This document shows positions 53,437-62,947 of a stretch of 64,000 bases of DNA, in pieces. Origin of the DNA: Chitinophaga oryzae (GTDB taxonomy: Bacteria > Bacteroidota > Bacteroidia > Chitinophagales > Chitinophagaceae); the NCBI RefSeq assembly GCF_012516375.2, contig NZ_CP051204.2:372001-436000 (forward strand). The letters are read 5' to 3'. Numbering within the stretch: the stretch's first letter is position 1; every line of letters begins with the position of its first letter. The notes below the pieces were generated by a model that was not told where the DNA came from, did not search any database, and worked only from the letters and a program-made list of their open reading frames with translations. The position numbers were made by a program, and so were the translations under genes.

Positions 53437-54852
53437 ATGCCTTTCTTTAAACGGGCGCAGTGGCGTCTTGTTCAATTTTTTGAACTGTTTCGTGTTGCTG
53501 TTGCCGGAACAGAAAAAGAATTCACTACCGGTAGTATTAACCGGGCTATTTTTTTACTGGCCATACCGATGGTACTGGAGATGGCCATGGAATCGTTGTT
53601 TGCCGTAGTAGATATTTTCTTCGTGAGTCACCTCGGCGTGAATGCCATTACTACCGTTGGACTGACAGAGTCGGTGCTTACGCTGGTATATACCTGTGCG
53701 ATGGGGCTGAGTATGGCCGCTACCGCAGTGGTGGCGCGCCGTACCGGTGAGAAGAACCCTGAAGAGGCGGCTCATGCTGCCATGCAGGCGTTATATGTGG
53801 CACTGGTATTGTCGGTGATCATCAGCATCGTGGGATTTATTTTCTCCCGGGAGATTTTAGTACTGATGGGAGCGTCAGCAGAAGTGGCTGATTACGGTGT
53901 CGGATATACGAAAATACTACTGGCTGGTAATTTGGTCATCGTATTGTTGTTTCTGATCAATGGTATTTTCCGTGGCGCCGGAGATGCCGCGCTGGCCATG
54001 CGTTCGCTGTGGCTGGCCAACGGCCTTAATATTGTACTGTGCCCGCTGCTGATCAACGGCTGGGGACCGGTACCGGCTATGGGCCTGAAAGGGGCGGCGC
54101 TGGCTACTTTTATCGGCCGCGGGATGGGTGTTTGTTACCAGGTATATCATCTGGTGCGGGGTAAAGACCTGATCCGCATTACGAAACAGCATCTGGCGCC
54201 CGCCTGGGGCACGATTGTATCTATCCTGAAGCTGGCGGCCGGCAGTACCGCCCAGATGCTGATTGCTTCCGCCAGCTGGATTTTCCTGGTGAGGATCATA
54301 TCCTATTTCGGAAAAGATGCGGTGGCGGGATATACTATCGCTATCCGGGTGGTGATCTTTACCATCCTGCCGGCCTGGGGAATGGCCAACGCAGCCGCGG
54401 CGCTGGTAGGGCAAAACCTGGGGGCACAACAGCCCGACCGTGCGGAGAAGTCGGTATGGCGGGCGGCCTTCCTGAATATGATCTTTCTCGGTATCGTGGG
54501 CGTTGTTTTCCTGGCGGGTGCGCCGGCCATCATCCGGCTGTTCACCCATGAGGCCGATGTGATCGCCTACGGGGTGCAATGTTTGCGGCTGATGAGCCTT
54601 GGGTATGTGTTCTATGCCTATGGTATGGTGATCACGCAGTCCTTTAACGGTGCGGGGGACACCCGAACGCCTACCCTGATCAACCTGGTGGCTTTATGGA
54701 TGTTCCAGGTGCCGCTGGCCTATACCCTCTCTATATGGCTCAATTGGGGCCCCCAGGGCGTTTTCTGGGCCATCGCCATTGCCGAGTCAGCAATGGCTGT
54801 AGCGGGCATACTGTTATTCCGCCGCGGTACCTGGAAAACGGTAAAGATTTAA
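53437..54852 (+). CDS. MATE family efflux transporter
   Basis: A ~471-residue multidrug and toxin extrusion transporter with about 12 membrane helices in two internally related halves. The first helix pair carries TGSINRAIFLLAIPMVLEMAMESLFAVVDIFFV, and GALLAVSF-type positions follow; the second half repeats the pattern with KLAAGSTAQMLIASASWIFLV and AMGLKGAALATFIGRG. It should export cationic drugs or metabolites in exchange for Na+ or H+. The annotated frame opens at 53389, but the ATG at 53437 (MPFFKRAQ) is closer to the conserved start; the choice is uncertain. A clear promoter is present upstream and the gene is monocistronic. Confidence 0.88.
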   Translation: MPFFKRAQWRLVQFFELFRVAVAGTEKEFTTGSINRAIFLLAIPMVLEMAMESLFAVVDIFFVSHLGVNAITTVGLTESVLTLVYTCAMGLSMAATAVVARRTGEKNPEEAAHAAMQALYVALVLSVIISIVGFIFSREILVLMGASAEVADYGVGYTKILLAGNLVIVLLFLINGIFRGAGDAALAMRSLWLANGLNIVLCPLLINGWGPVPAMGLKGAALATFIGRGMGVCYQVYHLVRGKDLIRITKQHLAPAWGTIVSILKLAAGSTAQMLIASASWIFLVRIISYFGKDAVAGYTIAIRVVIFTILPAWGMANAAAALVGQNLGAQQPDRAEKSVWRAAFLNMIFLGIVGVVFLAGAPAIIRLFTHEADVIAYGVQCLRLMSLGYVFYAYGMVITQSFNGAGDTRTPTLINLVALWMFQVPLAYTLSIWLNWGPQGVFWAIAIAESAMAVAGILLFRRGTWKTVKI

Positions 54853-54857
54853 CCTTT

Positions 54858-54885
54858 TTGCTTTCTCCGGAAGATGTTACCTTTG
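54858..54885 (+). promoter_or_regulatory. Promoter of the PfkB-family kinase gene
   Basis: TTG at 54858-54860 and TACCTTTG at 54878-54885 with a 17-base spacer match the Bacteroidota promoter pattern. The start of RNA would fall near 54892, about 40 bases before the ATG at 54933. Confidence 0.65.
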
Positions 54886-54932
54886 CCTGGTTTTGTATTA
54901 AATTTTAAACTAATAAACTTCAGGAAAGTAAC

Positions 54933-55856
54933 ATGGCTCTTACAGTCGTAGGCACAATGGCGTTCGATGAAATTGAAACGCCCTTTGGTAAATCAGGAAA
55001 AATCATTGGCGGTTCTGCCACTTACATCGCATGGGCTGCTTCCAATTTCGTGCAACCGGTGAATCAGGTGTCTGTAGTGGGTGAAGATTTCCCGCAGGCA
55101 GAGCTGGATGCGCTGACTGCCAGAGGTGTGGCACTGGACGGAGTACAGATGAAGAAAGGCGAGAAGTCTTTCTACTGGTCCGGTAAGTACCATATGGACA
55201 TGAATACCCGCGACTCGCTGGTTACTGACCTGAACGTACTGGCAGACTTCAACCCGGTTATCCCGGACAGCTACCAGGGCAGTGAATTCCTGATCCTCGG
55301 TAACCTGACGCCGCAGGTGCAGATGAGCGTGATCGACCAGCTGACCGTTCGTCCTAAACTGATCGTGATGGACACCATGAACTTCTGGATGGAAGTAGCC
55401 ATGGACGACCTGCTGAAAGTGCTGAAAAAAGTGGACGTACTGATGGTGAATGACAGTGAAGCCCGTCAGCTGAGCGGTGAATATTCCCTCGTGAAAGCGG
55501 CTAAAAAGATCCTCACCATGGGCCCCCGCTACCTGATCATCAAGAAAGGCGAGCACGGTGCGCTGCTGTTCCACGAAAACCACGTGTTCTTCGCTCCTGC
55601 CATGCCGCTGGACGATGTATACGATCCAACCGGCGCCGGTGATACCTTTGCGGGCGGCTTTATCGGATATCTGGCCAAAACCCGTGATATCTCCTTTGAA
55701 AACATGAAGACCGCTATCATTGTGGGTTCTGCGATGGCTTCCTTCTGCGTGGAAAAATTTGGTACTTCCCGCCTGAAAGAAGTAACACACGAAGAACTGA
55801 CCGCCCGTCTGGAACAGTTTGTTCAGCTGGTGAACTTCGATATCGACCTGGTATAG
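54933..55856 (+). CDS. PfkB-family carbohydrate kinase
   Basis: A 307-residue sugar or nucleoside kinase of the PfkB/ribokinase family. The N-terminal GGSATYIAWAASNF is the family glycine-rich block, and the C-terminal DPTGAGDTFAGGFIGYL carries the anion hole and the catalytic aspartate (GAGD). The middle DVLMVNDSEARQLSG and LIIKKGEHGALLF are the other typical strands. ATP-dependent phosphorylation of a sugar or nucleoside is certain at the family level; the substrate is not. It has its own promoter and converges on the S1/P1 nuclease gene, with a perfect inverted repeat between them. Confidence 0.92.
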   Translation: MALTVVGTMAFDEIETPFGKSGKIIGGSATYIAWAASNFVQPVNQVSVVGEDFPQAELDALTARGVALDGVQMKKGEKSFYWSGKYHMDMNTRDSLVTDLNVLADFNPVIPDSYQGSEFLILGNLTPQVQMSVIDQLTVRPKLIVMDTMNFWMEVAMDDLLKVLKKVDVLMVNDSEARQLSGEYSLVKAAKKILTMGPRYLIIKKGEHGALLFHENHVFFAPAMPLDDVYDPTGAGDTFAGGFIGYLAKTRDISFENMKTAIIVGSAMASFCVEKFGTSRLKEVTHEELTARLEQFVQLVNFDIDLV

Positions 55857-55973
55857 AATTACGAATTACGGATTACGAATTACGAATTGAGGGCTCCTTT
55901 ATAGGAAGGTTACTTAATAACCTCTCTACAAGGGAGCCCTCAATTCGTAATTCGTAATCCGTAATTCGTAATT
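55857..55973. repeat. 41-bp perfect inverted repeat between convergent genes
   Basis: Arms 55857-55897 and 55933-55973 are exact complements, 41 bases each, around a 35-base loop that itself contains the small palindrome GGTTA/TAACC. The arms consist of tandem AATTACGAATTACGG-type units ending in GAGGGCTCC. The element overlaps the last bases of the S1/P1 gene and lies right after the PfkB stop. It shares its core with the element at 32601-32718. Confidence 0.9.
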
Positions 55974-56763
55974 ATTTATAGATGCTGTTCAGGACAGCTG
56001 CAAGCCGCAGGCCGCCTTTCAGGAGCTGGTTGTTCAGGTCTTCCACAAACACGTAGTTGTAGCGGTAGCTGAGTTTGGAATCCGGTTTGGTATAGCCGTA
56101 CACTTTATCGGCCAGCAGATGGGATTCGAACATCCAGTCGGCGATGGTGCCGCTTTGCAGGGCTTTTACCCTGGCCGGAGTGGCGATGTTGATGGCTTTG
56201 GTGTATTCTGTGTAGCTGAGCTGCTGGAAGTCGATCAGCTGCTCATCCCATACGCGGTGCAGGTTGGAAGGCTGGTTGAACCACATTACATTGATTTTAT
56301 TGCCGCCCATGTCTTCGTCACGCCCCACGTGCAGCGGCTGGTGCATGTCGCCCATCATGTGAACGAGGAAAGTAAGGGCGAAAAGTTTTTTCTCTTTGGA
56401 CAGCTGCTTGTTTTTCAGGTCGCGGATCATGGCCTGTGTCTGGGAATACAGGTTTTCGCCGGTGGCAGCCTTCAGGAGGCTGTCGAATTCCGCGCGGCCC
56501 GCATTGGCGGGGAAATCGAGATAGTGCCAGGTATTGGTGTGGTCGTACTGGTGGGTGGTGTCGGATTTGATGAAATCCGGCCAGTTAGCGATCATAGGCA
56601 GGCTTTGGCGCCCGAGGATGTTGGCAACGGCTTTTTTAGCCTGCGGGGTCAGGTGCAGCCAGGCTATCTCCGCTGTAATGCGGTGCCCGTTTGGCCCCCA
56701 GGCGAAGCTGGCTAAAGGCAGTAAAAAGGCCAGGATCAGGCCCGGTAAGATCTTTTTTCTCAT
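55972..56763 (-). CDS. S1/P1-type zinc nuclease, secreted
   Basis: A 263-residue periplasmic or secreted phospholipase C/P1-nuclease-family enzyme that cleaves single-stranded nucleic acids and removes 3' phosphates. After a signal peptide (LPGLILAFLLPLASFA) the mature protein begins WGPNGHR, so the N-terminal Trp and the His are zinc ligands as in P1 nuclease. Further ligands include the conserved HTNTWHYLDFP, LVHMMGDMHQPLHVG and DMGGNKINV blocks. The start is the ATG at 56763; the 22 codons before it lack a signal peptide. It could salvage extracellular DNA as a phosphate or nucleotide source. Confidence 0.92.
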   Translation of the reverse strand: MRKKILPGLILAFLLPLASFAWGPNGHRITAEIAWLHLTPQAKKAVANILGRQSLPMIANWPDFIKSDTTHQYDHTNTWHYLDFPANAGRAEFDSLLKAATGENLYSQTQAMIRDLKNKQLSKEKKLFALTFLVHMMGDMHQPLHVGRDEDMGGNKINVMWFNQPSNLHRVWDEQLIDFQQLSYTEYTKAINIATPARVKALQSGTIADWMFESHLLADKVYGYTKPDSKLSYRYNYVFVEDLNNQLLKGGLRLAAVLNSIYK

Positions 56764-56786
56764 GAGTAAGTCAGTGATTGAAAGGG

Positions 56787-56794
56787 CAAAATTA
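56787..56794 (-). promoter_or_regulatory. -7 promoter box of the S1/P1 nuclease gene
   Basis: Minus-strand TAATTTTG, a full TAnnTTTG match, 24 bases before the ATG at 56763. This supports the shorter start, since the longer open frame would begin upstream of the promoter. No TTG was seen at -33. Confidence 0.55.
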
Positions 56795-56867
56795 AAGCTC
56801 TTTTTTTTAACACTTTTAGGACGCGTCATTTTAGTATTTTTACATACTGCTCAAATGAATTTTCAAT

Positions 56868-58919
56868 ATGCCATTTAAGATACAAGCGCCTTATGCTCCC
56901 GCTGGTGACCAGCCGGAAGCCATCAGACAATTGACCGAAGGATTACTGGAAGGTGAACAATATCAGACGCTGCTGGGGGTGACCGGATCCGGTAAAACCT
57001 TTACAGTGGCTAATGTGATTCAGAATGTACAACGCCCTACCCTGGTGCTCACCCACAACAAAACCCTGGTGGCCCAGCTGTATGGAGAACTCAAACAGTT
57101 TTTCCCCGATAATGCGGTGGAGTACTTCGTTTCCTATTATGACTACTACCAGCCTGAAGCTTATATGCCGGTGAGCGATACCTATATCGAAAAGGACCTC
57201 GCCATCAATGAAGAATTGGATAAGCTCCGCCTGAGAGCTACGTCCAACCTGCTTTCCGGACGCCGCGACATCATCGTGGTGGCCAGCGTTTCCTGTATTT
57301 ACGGTATGGGTAACCCCACGGAATATGAAAACGGGATTATCCGTATCCACCAGGGACAAACCTTTAGCCGGAACGCCTTCCTGCATGGACTGGTGAATTC
57401 CCTCTACAGCCGTACCACCGGTGACTTTAACAGGGGTAATTTCCGCGTACAGGGAGATACTGTGGACATCAACCTGCCGTATGTGGACTACGGCTACAGG
57501 ATCACCTTTTTCGGTGACGAAATTGAAGAAATAGAAAGCTTCGATGTACAGAACGGCAAACGCATCACCACGATGGAGAATGCGGCCATTTTCCCGGCCA
57601 ACCTGTACCTCGCGCCCAAGGATATCCTGCAGCAGGTGATTTACGAAATACAGGACGAACTGCATGCACAGGTAGAATATTTTAAGGCCAACGGAAAACT
57701 GATTGAAGCACAGCGTTTATCCGAAAGGGTGAACTACGATGTGGAAATGATCCGTGAGCTGGGCTACTGCAGCGGTATCGAGAACTATTCCCGTTTCCTG
57801 GACCGGCGTAAGCCCGGCGCCCGCCCTTTCTGCCTGATGGACTATTTCCCGAAAGATTTCCTGCTGGTGATCGATGAAAGCCACGTAACTATCCCGCAGA
57901 TAGGCGGCATGTATGGTGGTGACCGCTCCCGTAAGCTGAATCTCGTGGAATTCGGTTTCCGCCTGCCGTCAGCCCTGGATAACCGGCCGCTCAATTTCTA
58001 TGAATTTGAGAACCTGGTCAACCAGGCAATCTTTGTAAGCGCTACTCCAGGTGAATATGAACTGAAGAAGACCGAAGGGATCGTAGTGGAACAGGTGGTG
58101 CGCCCCACCGGGCTGCTGGAACCGCCTATTGAAATAAGGCCCAGCGTAAACCAGGTAGACGATCTGCTCGATGAAATTGACAAGCGGGTACAGAAGGGCG
58201 ACCGTGTGCTGGTAACCACCCTGACCAAGCGGATGGCAGAGGAGATGGACAAATACCTGGGACGTATTAATATTAAGTCGCGCTACATCCACTCGGAGGT
58301 AGACACGCTGGAACGTATCGAGATCCTGCGGGACCTGCGGCTGGGCAATATCGACGTGCTGGTGGGGGTAAACCTCCTGAGGGAGGGGCTTGACCTGCCG
58401 GAAGTGTCGCTGGTGGCCATCCTGGACGCTGATAAGGAAGGGTTTCTGCGCGATGAACGTTCGCTGACGCAGACAGCCGGCCGTGCTGCGCGTAACGTGG
58501 ACGGGCTGGTGATCTTTTATGCGGACCATATGACCGACAGTATGCAGCGTACGATCGACGAAACCAGCCGCCGCCGCGAAAAGCAGATAGCGTATAACCT
58601 GGAGCATAATATTACGCCGCGGACAGTACGTAAGAGCAAGGAGCAGATACTGGGGCAGACTTCCGTGCTGGAGATCAAACATTTCGACGAATCCTCCCCT
58701 TATGCGGTGCACGATGTGTCGCTGGTGGCCGAAGATGCGGTGCAGTATGCAAAGGAAACGACCGTGTCGGCAAAAACGATTCCGCAGATGGAGAAAGCTA
58801 TCCAGAAGGTGAAAAAGGAAATGGAAAAGGCGGCCAAAGATCTCGACTTTATGGAAGCGGCCCGTTTGCGCGATCAGATGTTCGCAATGGAGCGGGAATT
58901 ACAGGAAATGAAACAATAA
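56868..58919 (+). CDS. uvrB: Excinuclease ABC subunit UvrB
   Basis: UvrB of 683 residues, the normal length, the helicase-like damage-verifying subunit of nucleotide excision repair. The N-terminus FKIQAPYAPAGDQPEAIRQL is the family start. Walker A is GVTGSGKTFTVANV; the damage-probing beta-hairpin is VSYYDYYQPEAYMPVSDTYI. The later helicase blocks VLVTTLTKRMAEEMD and VGVNLLREGLDLPEVSLVAI match the family, and the C-terminal UVR domain (LDFMEAARLRDQMFAME) binds UvrC. It is expressed on its own; no uvrA or uvrC is nearby. The start ATG at 56868 lies about 40 bases after an AT-rich near-match to TAnnTTTG. Confidence 0.97.
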   Translation: MPFKIQAPYAPAGDQPEAIRQLTEGLLEGEQYQTLLGVTGSGKTFTVANVIQNVQRPTLVLTHNKTLVAQLYGELKQFFPDNAVEYFVSYYDYYQPEAYMPVSDTYIEKDLAINEELDKLRLRATSNLLSGRRDIIVVASVSCIYGMGNPTEYENGIIRIHQGQTFSRNAFLHGLVNSLYSRTTGDFNRGNFRVQGDTVDINLPYVDYGYRITFFGDEIEEIESFDVQNGKRITTMENAAIFPANLYLAPKDILQQVIYEIQDELHAQVEYFKANGKLIEAQRLSERVNYDVEMIRELGYCSGIENYSRFLDRRKPGARPFCLMDYFPKDFLLVIDESHVTIPQIGGMYGGDRSRKLNLVEFGFRLPSALDNRPLNFYEFENLVNQAIFVSATPGEYELKKTEGIVVEQVVRPTGLLEPPIEIRPSVNQVDDLLDEIDKRVQKGDRVLVTTLTKRMAEEMDKYLGRINIKSRYIHSEVDTLERIEILRDLRLGNIDVLVGVNLLREGLDLPEVSLVAILDADKEGFLRDERSLTQTAGRAARNVDGLVIFYADHMTDSMQRTIDETSRRREKQIAYNLEHNITPRTVRKSKEQILGQTSVLEIKHFDESSPYAVHDVSLVAEDAVQYAKETTVSAKTIPQMEKAIQKVKKEMEKAAKDLDFMEAARLRDQMFAMERELQEMKQ

Positions 58920-59327
58920 TTCATCTACCTTTTCATAAACATTATATAGAATTATTTATAATATATCACTGGAGAAAATTCTACCCAGTGATATATTATA
59001 GATATGTATAAAGCTGATAGACAGTTGTCTATGGCGGGTCTCTCCGAATTACAGTAACATCTCTTCCTGATTTTTTTGAAAAAATCGTAACCTCTTCACC
59101 GTTATTTTTAATTGATTGATTTTTAGCTGATTATATAATGTTTTTGGCTCGTCGTTCAGCTAGATAAAGAAGTGATATAATAATTTATATTGTAATTTAT
59201 TATTATATAATTGACTTAATCCTAATTTTTACAACGATAATTCAAAGAATTCTATTTTTAAGCCCTTCTATTTGATGTTTTAAATTTCGAATCTACTTTT
59301 ATTTAAGAAATTTAAAAATCAAATGCT
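58920..59327. other. AT-rich intergenic region with hairpin
   Basis: About 400 bases of very AT-rich DNA between uvrB and the ammonium transporter gene. A 14-bp perfect inverted repeat (TAATATATCACTGG at 58959-58972 with its complement at 58985-58998) lies 40 bases after uvrB and may act as its terminator. A near-match to TAnnTTTG (TACTTTTA) sits 30 bases before the amt ATG. Nothing else is recognised. Confidence 0.55.
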
Positions 59328-60716
59328 ATGAAGAAAAGTTCGTTCCAAGACTATCTACCCTTTATTTTCCTGGCGGTAGTGGCAGTAATTGGGATTTTTA
59401 TTCCAGCTTTACCCAATTTTTCAGATGTTAGTAAATATAATACGGCTGACATCGCCTGGATCCTGGTAGCATCTTCTCTGGTATTTTTGATGACACCGGG
59501 CCTCTCCTTCTTTTATGGCGGTATGGTGAACCGGAAAAATGTGATCTCTACCATGATGCAGAGCTTCATTGCAACAGGATTGATCAGTATAGTATGGATC
59601 GTAGTAGGCTTTAGCCTGGCATTTGGAAAGTCTTATCATGGCATTATCGGCGACCCCTCCACCTTCTTTATGTTTAACAACGTTGGTTCCGGCGCTCCCT
59701 GGAGCCTGGCGCCCACTATTCCGCTGCTGTTGTTTGCGCTCTTCCAGATGAAGTTCGCCATCATTACACCGGCGCTGGTGGTAGGCGCGGTAGCGGAAAG
59801 GATTCGTTTTACTTCCTATGTGCTGTTCATGGTACTGTTCAGCCTCCTGGTATATGCGCCTATCGCGCACTGGACCTGGCATCCGGAAGGCATCCTCTTT
59901 AAACTGGGCGTACTGGACTTTGCCGGCGGCACCGTGGTACATATCTCTGCAGGTTGCGCAGCCCTCGCTGGTGCGCTGGTGCTGAAACGCAGAAAAGACC
60001 ATATTGAAAAGAAAGAACTGCAACCGGCTAATATTCCTTTTGTATTGTTAGGTACCGGCCTGCTGTGGTTCGGATGGTTCGGCTTCAACGCCGGCTCCGC
60101 CCTCGGCGCCAATGCGCTGGCAGCGACGGCTTTCGCTACTACCAATACAGCTACTGCCGCTGCCGGTCTCTCCTGGGTGTTCTTTGATGTGATACGCGGA
60201 AGAAAACCGTCAGCCCTCGGCTTCTGTATCGGCGCCGTTGTAGGACTGGTGGCCATTACGCCCGCCGCAGGTTATGTGGCGATCCCGCAGAGCATATTCA
60301 TCGGCTTTATTGCTTCCATCATCTCCAACATGGCGGTGCACTGGAAATCAAAAACCAGCATCGACGATACACTGGACGTATTCCCTTGTCACGGCCTCGG
60401 TGGTATGGTAGGTATGCTGCTGACAGGCATCTTCGCTACCAAAGCGATGAACGAAGGCGGCAACAACGGCTGGTTTTACGGCAACTTCGAATTGTTCCGG
60501 AACCAGGTACTCGGACTGTTGCTGGTAGTAGCTTACAGCTTCACCGTGTCTTACGCCATCTTCAAGCTGATCAATTTCATCCATCCGCTGCGGGTGAGTG
60601 AAGATGAAGAAGCGCTCGGCCTGGACGTAACACAGCACAACGAACACTATCACCCGGCGATGATGAGTGTGACCGACACAGGGTCACTGAAGGAAGAGGA
60701 GCTCATACACTCCTGA
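59328..60716 (+). CDS. amtB: Ammonium transporter (AmtB/Mep/Rh family)
   Basis: A 462-residue ammonium transporter with ~11 membrane helices. The N-terminal TPGLSFFYGGMVNRKNVIST is the Amt signature; the twin pore histidines lie in the FAGGTVVHISAGCAAL and DVFPCHGLGGMVGMLLTGIF blocks, and ALGANALAATAFATTNTATA lines the pore. The short C-terminal tail (MSVTDTGSLKEEELIHS) is polar. Amt proteins normally work with a GlnK/PII regulator, but no glnK follows; instead a porin gene comes next. The GC content matches its neighbours. Confidence 0.95.
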   Translation: MKKSSFQDYLPFIFLAVVAVIGIFIPALPNFSDVSKYNTADIAWILVASSLVFLMTPGLSFFYGGMVNRKNVISTMMQSFIATGLISIVWIVVGFSLAFGKSYHGIIGDPSTFFMFNNVGSGAPWSLAPTIPLLLFALFQMKFAIITPALVVGAVAERIRFTSYVLFMVLFSLLVYAPIAHWTWHPEGILFKLGVLDFAGGTVVHISAGCAALAGALVLKRRKDHIEKKELQPANIPFVLLGTGLLWFGWFGFNAGSALGANALAATAFATTNTATAAAGLSWVFFDVIRGRKPSALGFCIGAVVGLVAITPAAGYVAIPQSIFIGFIASIISNMAVHWKSKTSIDDTLDVFPCHGLGGMVGMLLTGIFATKAMNEGGNNGWFYGNFELFRNQVLGLLLVVAYSFTVSYAIFKLINFIHPLRVSEDEEALGLDVTQHNEHYHPAMMSVTDTGSLKEEELIHS

Positions 60717-60820
60717 AAAGTGACACCTGTTATGACCCTCCGTGATAGTAAGTTCTTTGAGTTCGATTCTGACCTTTATCAATTTTATTAAGACGTATAG
60801 ACGATATCGTTGAAAGATCT

Positions 60821-60884
60821 GGAATGGATAATTAATGAGATAGCATGCTGTAAATAGTGAAACGCTTTCTTAATTATCCATTCC
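60821..60884. repeat. 15-bp perfect inverted repeat between amtB and porin genes
   Basis: Arms 60821-60835 and 60870-60884 (GGAATGGATAATTAA and its complement) are perfect and enclose 34 bases. It may terminate amtB or shape the leader of the porin transcript. No T run follows directly, so a structural or regulatory role is as likely. Confidence 0.6.
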
Positions 60885-60978
60885 TAACTATGTAGCATCA
60901 AGCACGCATCCCCCAAAACAATACGCAGGAGAAGGCCGCATCATTACTTACCATTTTTATCAACCAAATCAGAAGTAC

Positions 60979-62061
60979 ATGAAACGAATGCTAACAACCT
61001 TATTTGTTATGGGTAACTCTTTTGTTGCCTGGTCTCAATCCTCTGACACCCTGCCGGCACCGGCCTTCAAAATTTCAGGCTCTGCGGATGTTTATTATAA
61101 ATATAACCTGAACGGTAACTACACCGACAATAAAACCAGCTTCACCAACTCCCATAATTCTTTTGAACTGGGCATGGTTTCGCTTAAAGTGGAGCATGGA
61201 TTTAAAAAAGGTAGCATAGTGGCCGATCTCGGCTTCGGAAAAAGAGCCGGTGAGTTCTCCTACAATGAACCGCCATCACCCTCAAACGGTTTGTCCATGG
61301 CGATCAAACAATTATATGTATCCTATCAGCTGACGGAGAAAGTAAAGCTGAGCCTGGGCAGTTATGCTACCCACGTTGGATATGAGCTGGTAGATGCTTA
61401 TCTGAACCGCAACTACAGCATGAGTTATATGTTTAGCTACGGCCCGTTTTTTAACACCGGCGTAAAAGCGGATATCACCCTCAGCTCTTCGCTGAGCGCG
61501 ATGGTAGGCGTGTTTAATCCTACCGATCTTAAATCAGTCACCTTAAACAGTCATAAATATATAGGCGCACAGCTGGGCTTCGCCCCGGCGGAAACACCGA
61601 TCAAGCTCTACCTCAACTACCTGGAGGGAAAGGATACGCTCGGCGTGCAGAACCATCAGGTGGACGTGGTGGCTACCTACCAGGTGAACAACGTACTGGG
61701 ACTGGGCTACAACGGTACCTACAGCACCTACCTGAATACCCGCGCACCTAAAGAAGACAGGAACAGCGCCAACTGGTGGGGATCGGCGTTGTATGTCAAC
61801 TGTGACTTCACCAACAAAGTGGGCCTGACGCTGCGCGGTGAATACTTCAGTGATAAAGACGGGGTAAAAGTATTTGGGGCCGTACCGGGTGGCGGCAGCG
61901 TGGTGGCCGGTACCCTGTCGCTCAACTACAAAGCAGGAAACCTGACCATTATACCGGAGTTCAGGGTAGATAAAGCGTCCGCGGATATCTTTCAGAAATC
62001 TGACGGTGCACCCTCCGGTGTTACGGCAAATGTATTGTTTGCCGCTGTTTACCACTTTTGA
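60979..62061 (+). CDS. Outer-membrane porin (BBP2/OmpL-like beta-barrel)
   Basis: A 360-residue outer-membrane beta-barrel. The signal peptide (LTTLFVMGNSFVAWSQS) precedes a barrel of alternating strands, beginning FKISGSADVYYKYNLNGNYTDN, with SFELGMVSLKVEHGFKKGS and VGLTLRGEYFSDKDGVKVFG, and ending NVLFAAVYHF with the terminal Phe expected for barrel assembly. It resembles the BBP2 (OmpL-like) porin family. Its position right after the ammonium transporter suggests it admits ammonium or a small nitrogen source. No regulator is visible. Confidence 0.88.
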   Translation: MKRMLTTLFVMGNSFVAWSQSSDTLPAPAFKISGSADVYYKYNLNGNYTDNKTSFTNSHNSFELGMVSLKVEHGFKKGSIVADLGFGKRAGEFSYNEPPSPSNGLSMAIKQLYVSYQLTEKVKLSLGSYATHVGYELVDAYLNRNYSMSYMFSYGPFFNTGVKADITLSSSLSAMVGVFNPTDLKSVTLNSHKYIGAQLGFAPAETPIKLYLNYLEGKDTLGVQNHQVDVVATYQVNNVLGLGYNGTYSTYLNTRAPKEDRNSANWWGSALYVNCDFTNKVGLTLRGEYFSDKDGVKVFGAVPGGGSVVAGTLSLNYKAGNLTIIPEFRVDKASADIFQKSDGAPSGVTANVLFAAVYHF

Positions 62062-62283
62062 AAACCGAAATCTGACTCATAGCGGAACGAGAGACAAGAA
62101 ACGGGAAACCCTTGCAGTGAAGGAGGTTGGCTTACAGGGCCTGCCTCTTTCGCGCTTTATGTATCCCCTCGTTTTCCGGTAGCCACCTGCTGTGCCAGCT
62201 CAAACACATCCTAGCCCGGAGGCTTCAGCCCGGGGAAATTTTATCAGCCGCATGTATTATCTTGCTATAAAAAAACAATAACA

Positions 62284-62943
62284 ATGTTACAGCCTTCCAC
62301 GTTGAAATTTCTGAAATCACTGAAGCAGCACAATAACAAGGTCTGGTTCGACGAACACCGGGAGCAGTACCTGGCCGCCAAGGCGGATTTTGAAAGTATG
62401 GTCCAGCAACTGATAGATGGTATGGCGAGGCAGGATGCCACGCTTGCCGGGTTACAATTAAAAGACTGCGTATTTCGTATATATAAAGACGTTAGATTCT
62501 CAAAGGACAAGACGCCTTATAAAATAAACATGGCTGCCTCCTTCCAGGCAGGAGGCAAGAAATCGACGCTGGCAGGGTACTATTTCCATCTGGAACCGGG
62601 CGGCAATAGTTTTGCCGGCGGCGGCCTCTGGATGCCGGCCGCCCCTGAACTGAAAAAAGTACGCCAGGAAATTGACTACAATTTCGACGAATTTGAACGC
62701 ATCATCGCCAATAAAGGTTTTATTAAACATTTCGGAAAGGTAGAAGGCGATGCCCTCAAAACAGTACCTCAGGGATATCAGAGCGATAATCCCGCTATAG
62801 CCTACCTGAAATTAAAAAGCCTCATTGTATCACACCCCGTATCAGATGACGCCTGCGTACAGCCGTCGCTCGTCCGGGAAATCTTAAAAACATTTGCGCT
62901 CATGCAGCCGATGATTGCATTCATTAACCGTGCCATGGACTGA
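62284..62943 (+). CDS. DUF2461 domain protein
   Basis: A 219-residue protein of the DUF2461/TIGR02453 family, function unknown, common in Bacteroidota and in some fungi. Conserved blocks are LKFLKSLKQHNNKVWFDEHR, FRIYKDVRFSKDKTPYKINM and YYFHLEPGGNSFAGGGLWMP, followed by FDEFERIIANKGFIKHFG. It is probably cytosolic. It is monocistronic and converges on the 83-residue gene; an inverted repeat lies between them. Nothing in the context hints at its role. Confidence 0.9.
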   Translation: MLQPSTLKFLKSLKQHNNKVWFDEHREQYLAAKADFESMVQQLIDGMARQDATLAGLQLKDCVFRIYKDVRFSKDKTPYKINMAASFQAGGKKSTLAGYYFHLEPGGNSFAGGGLWMPAAPELKKVRQEIDYNFDEFERIIANKGFIKHFGKVEGDALKTVPQGYQSDNPAIAYLKLKSLIVSHPVSDDACVQPSLVREILKTFALMQPMIAFINRAMD

Positions 62944-62947
62944 CCTC

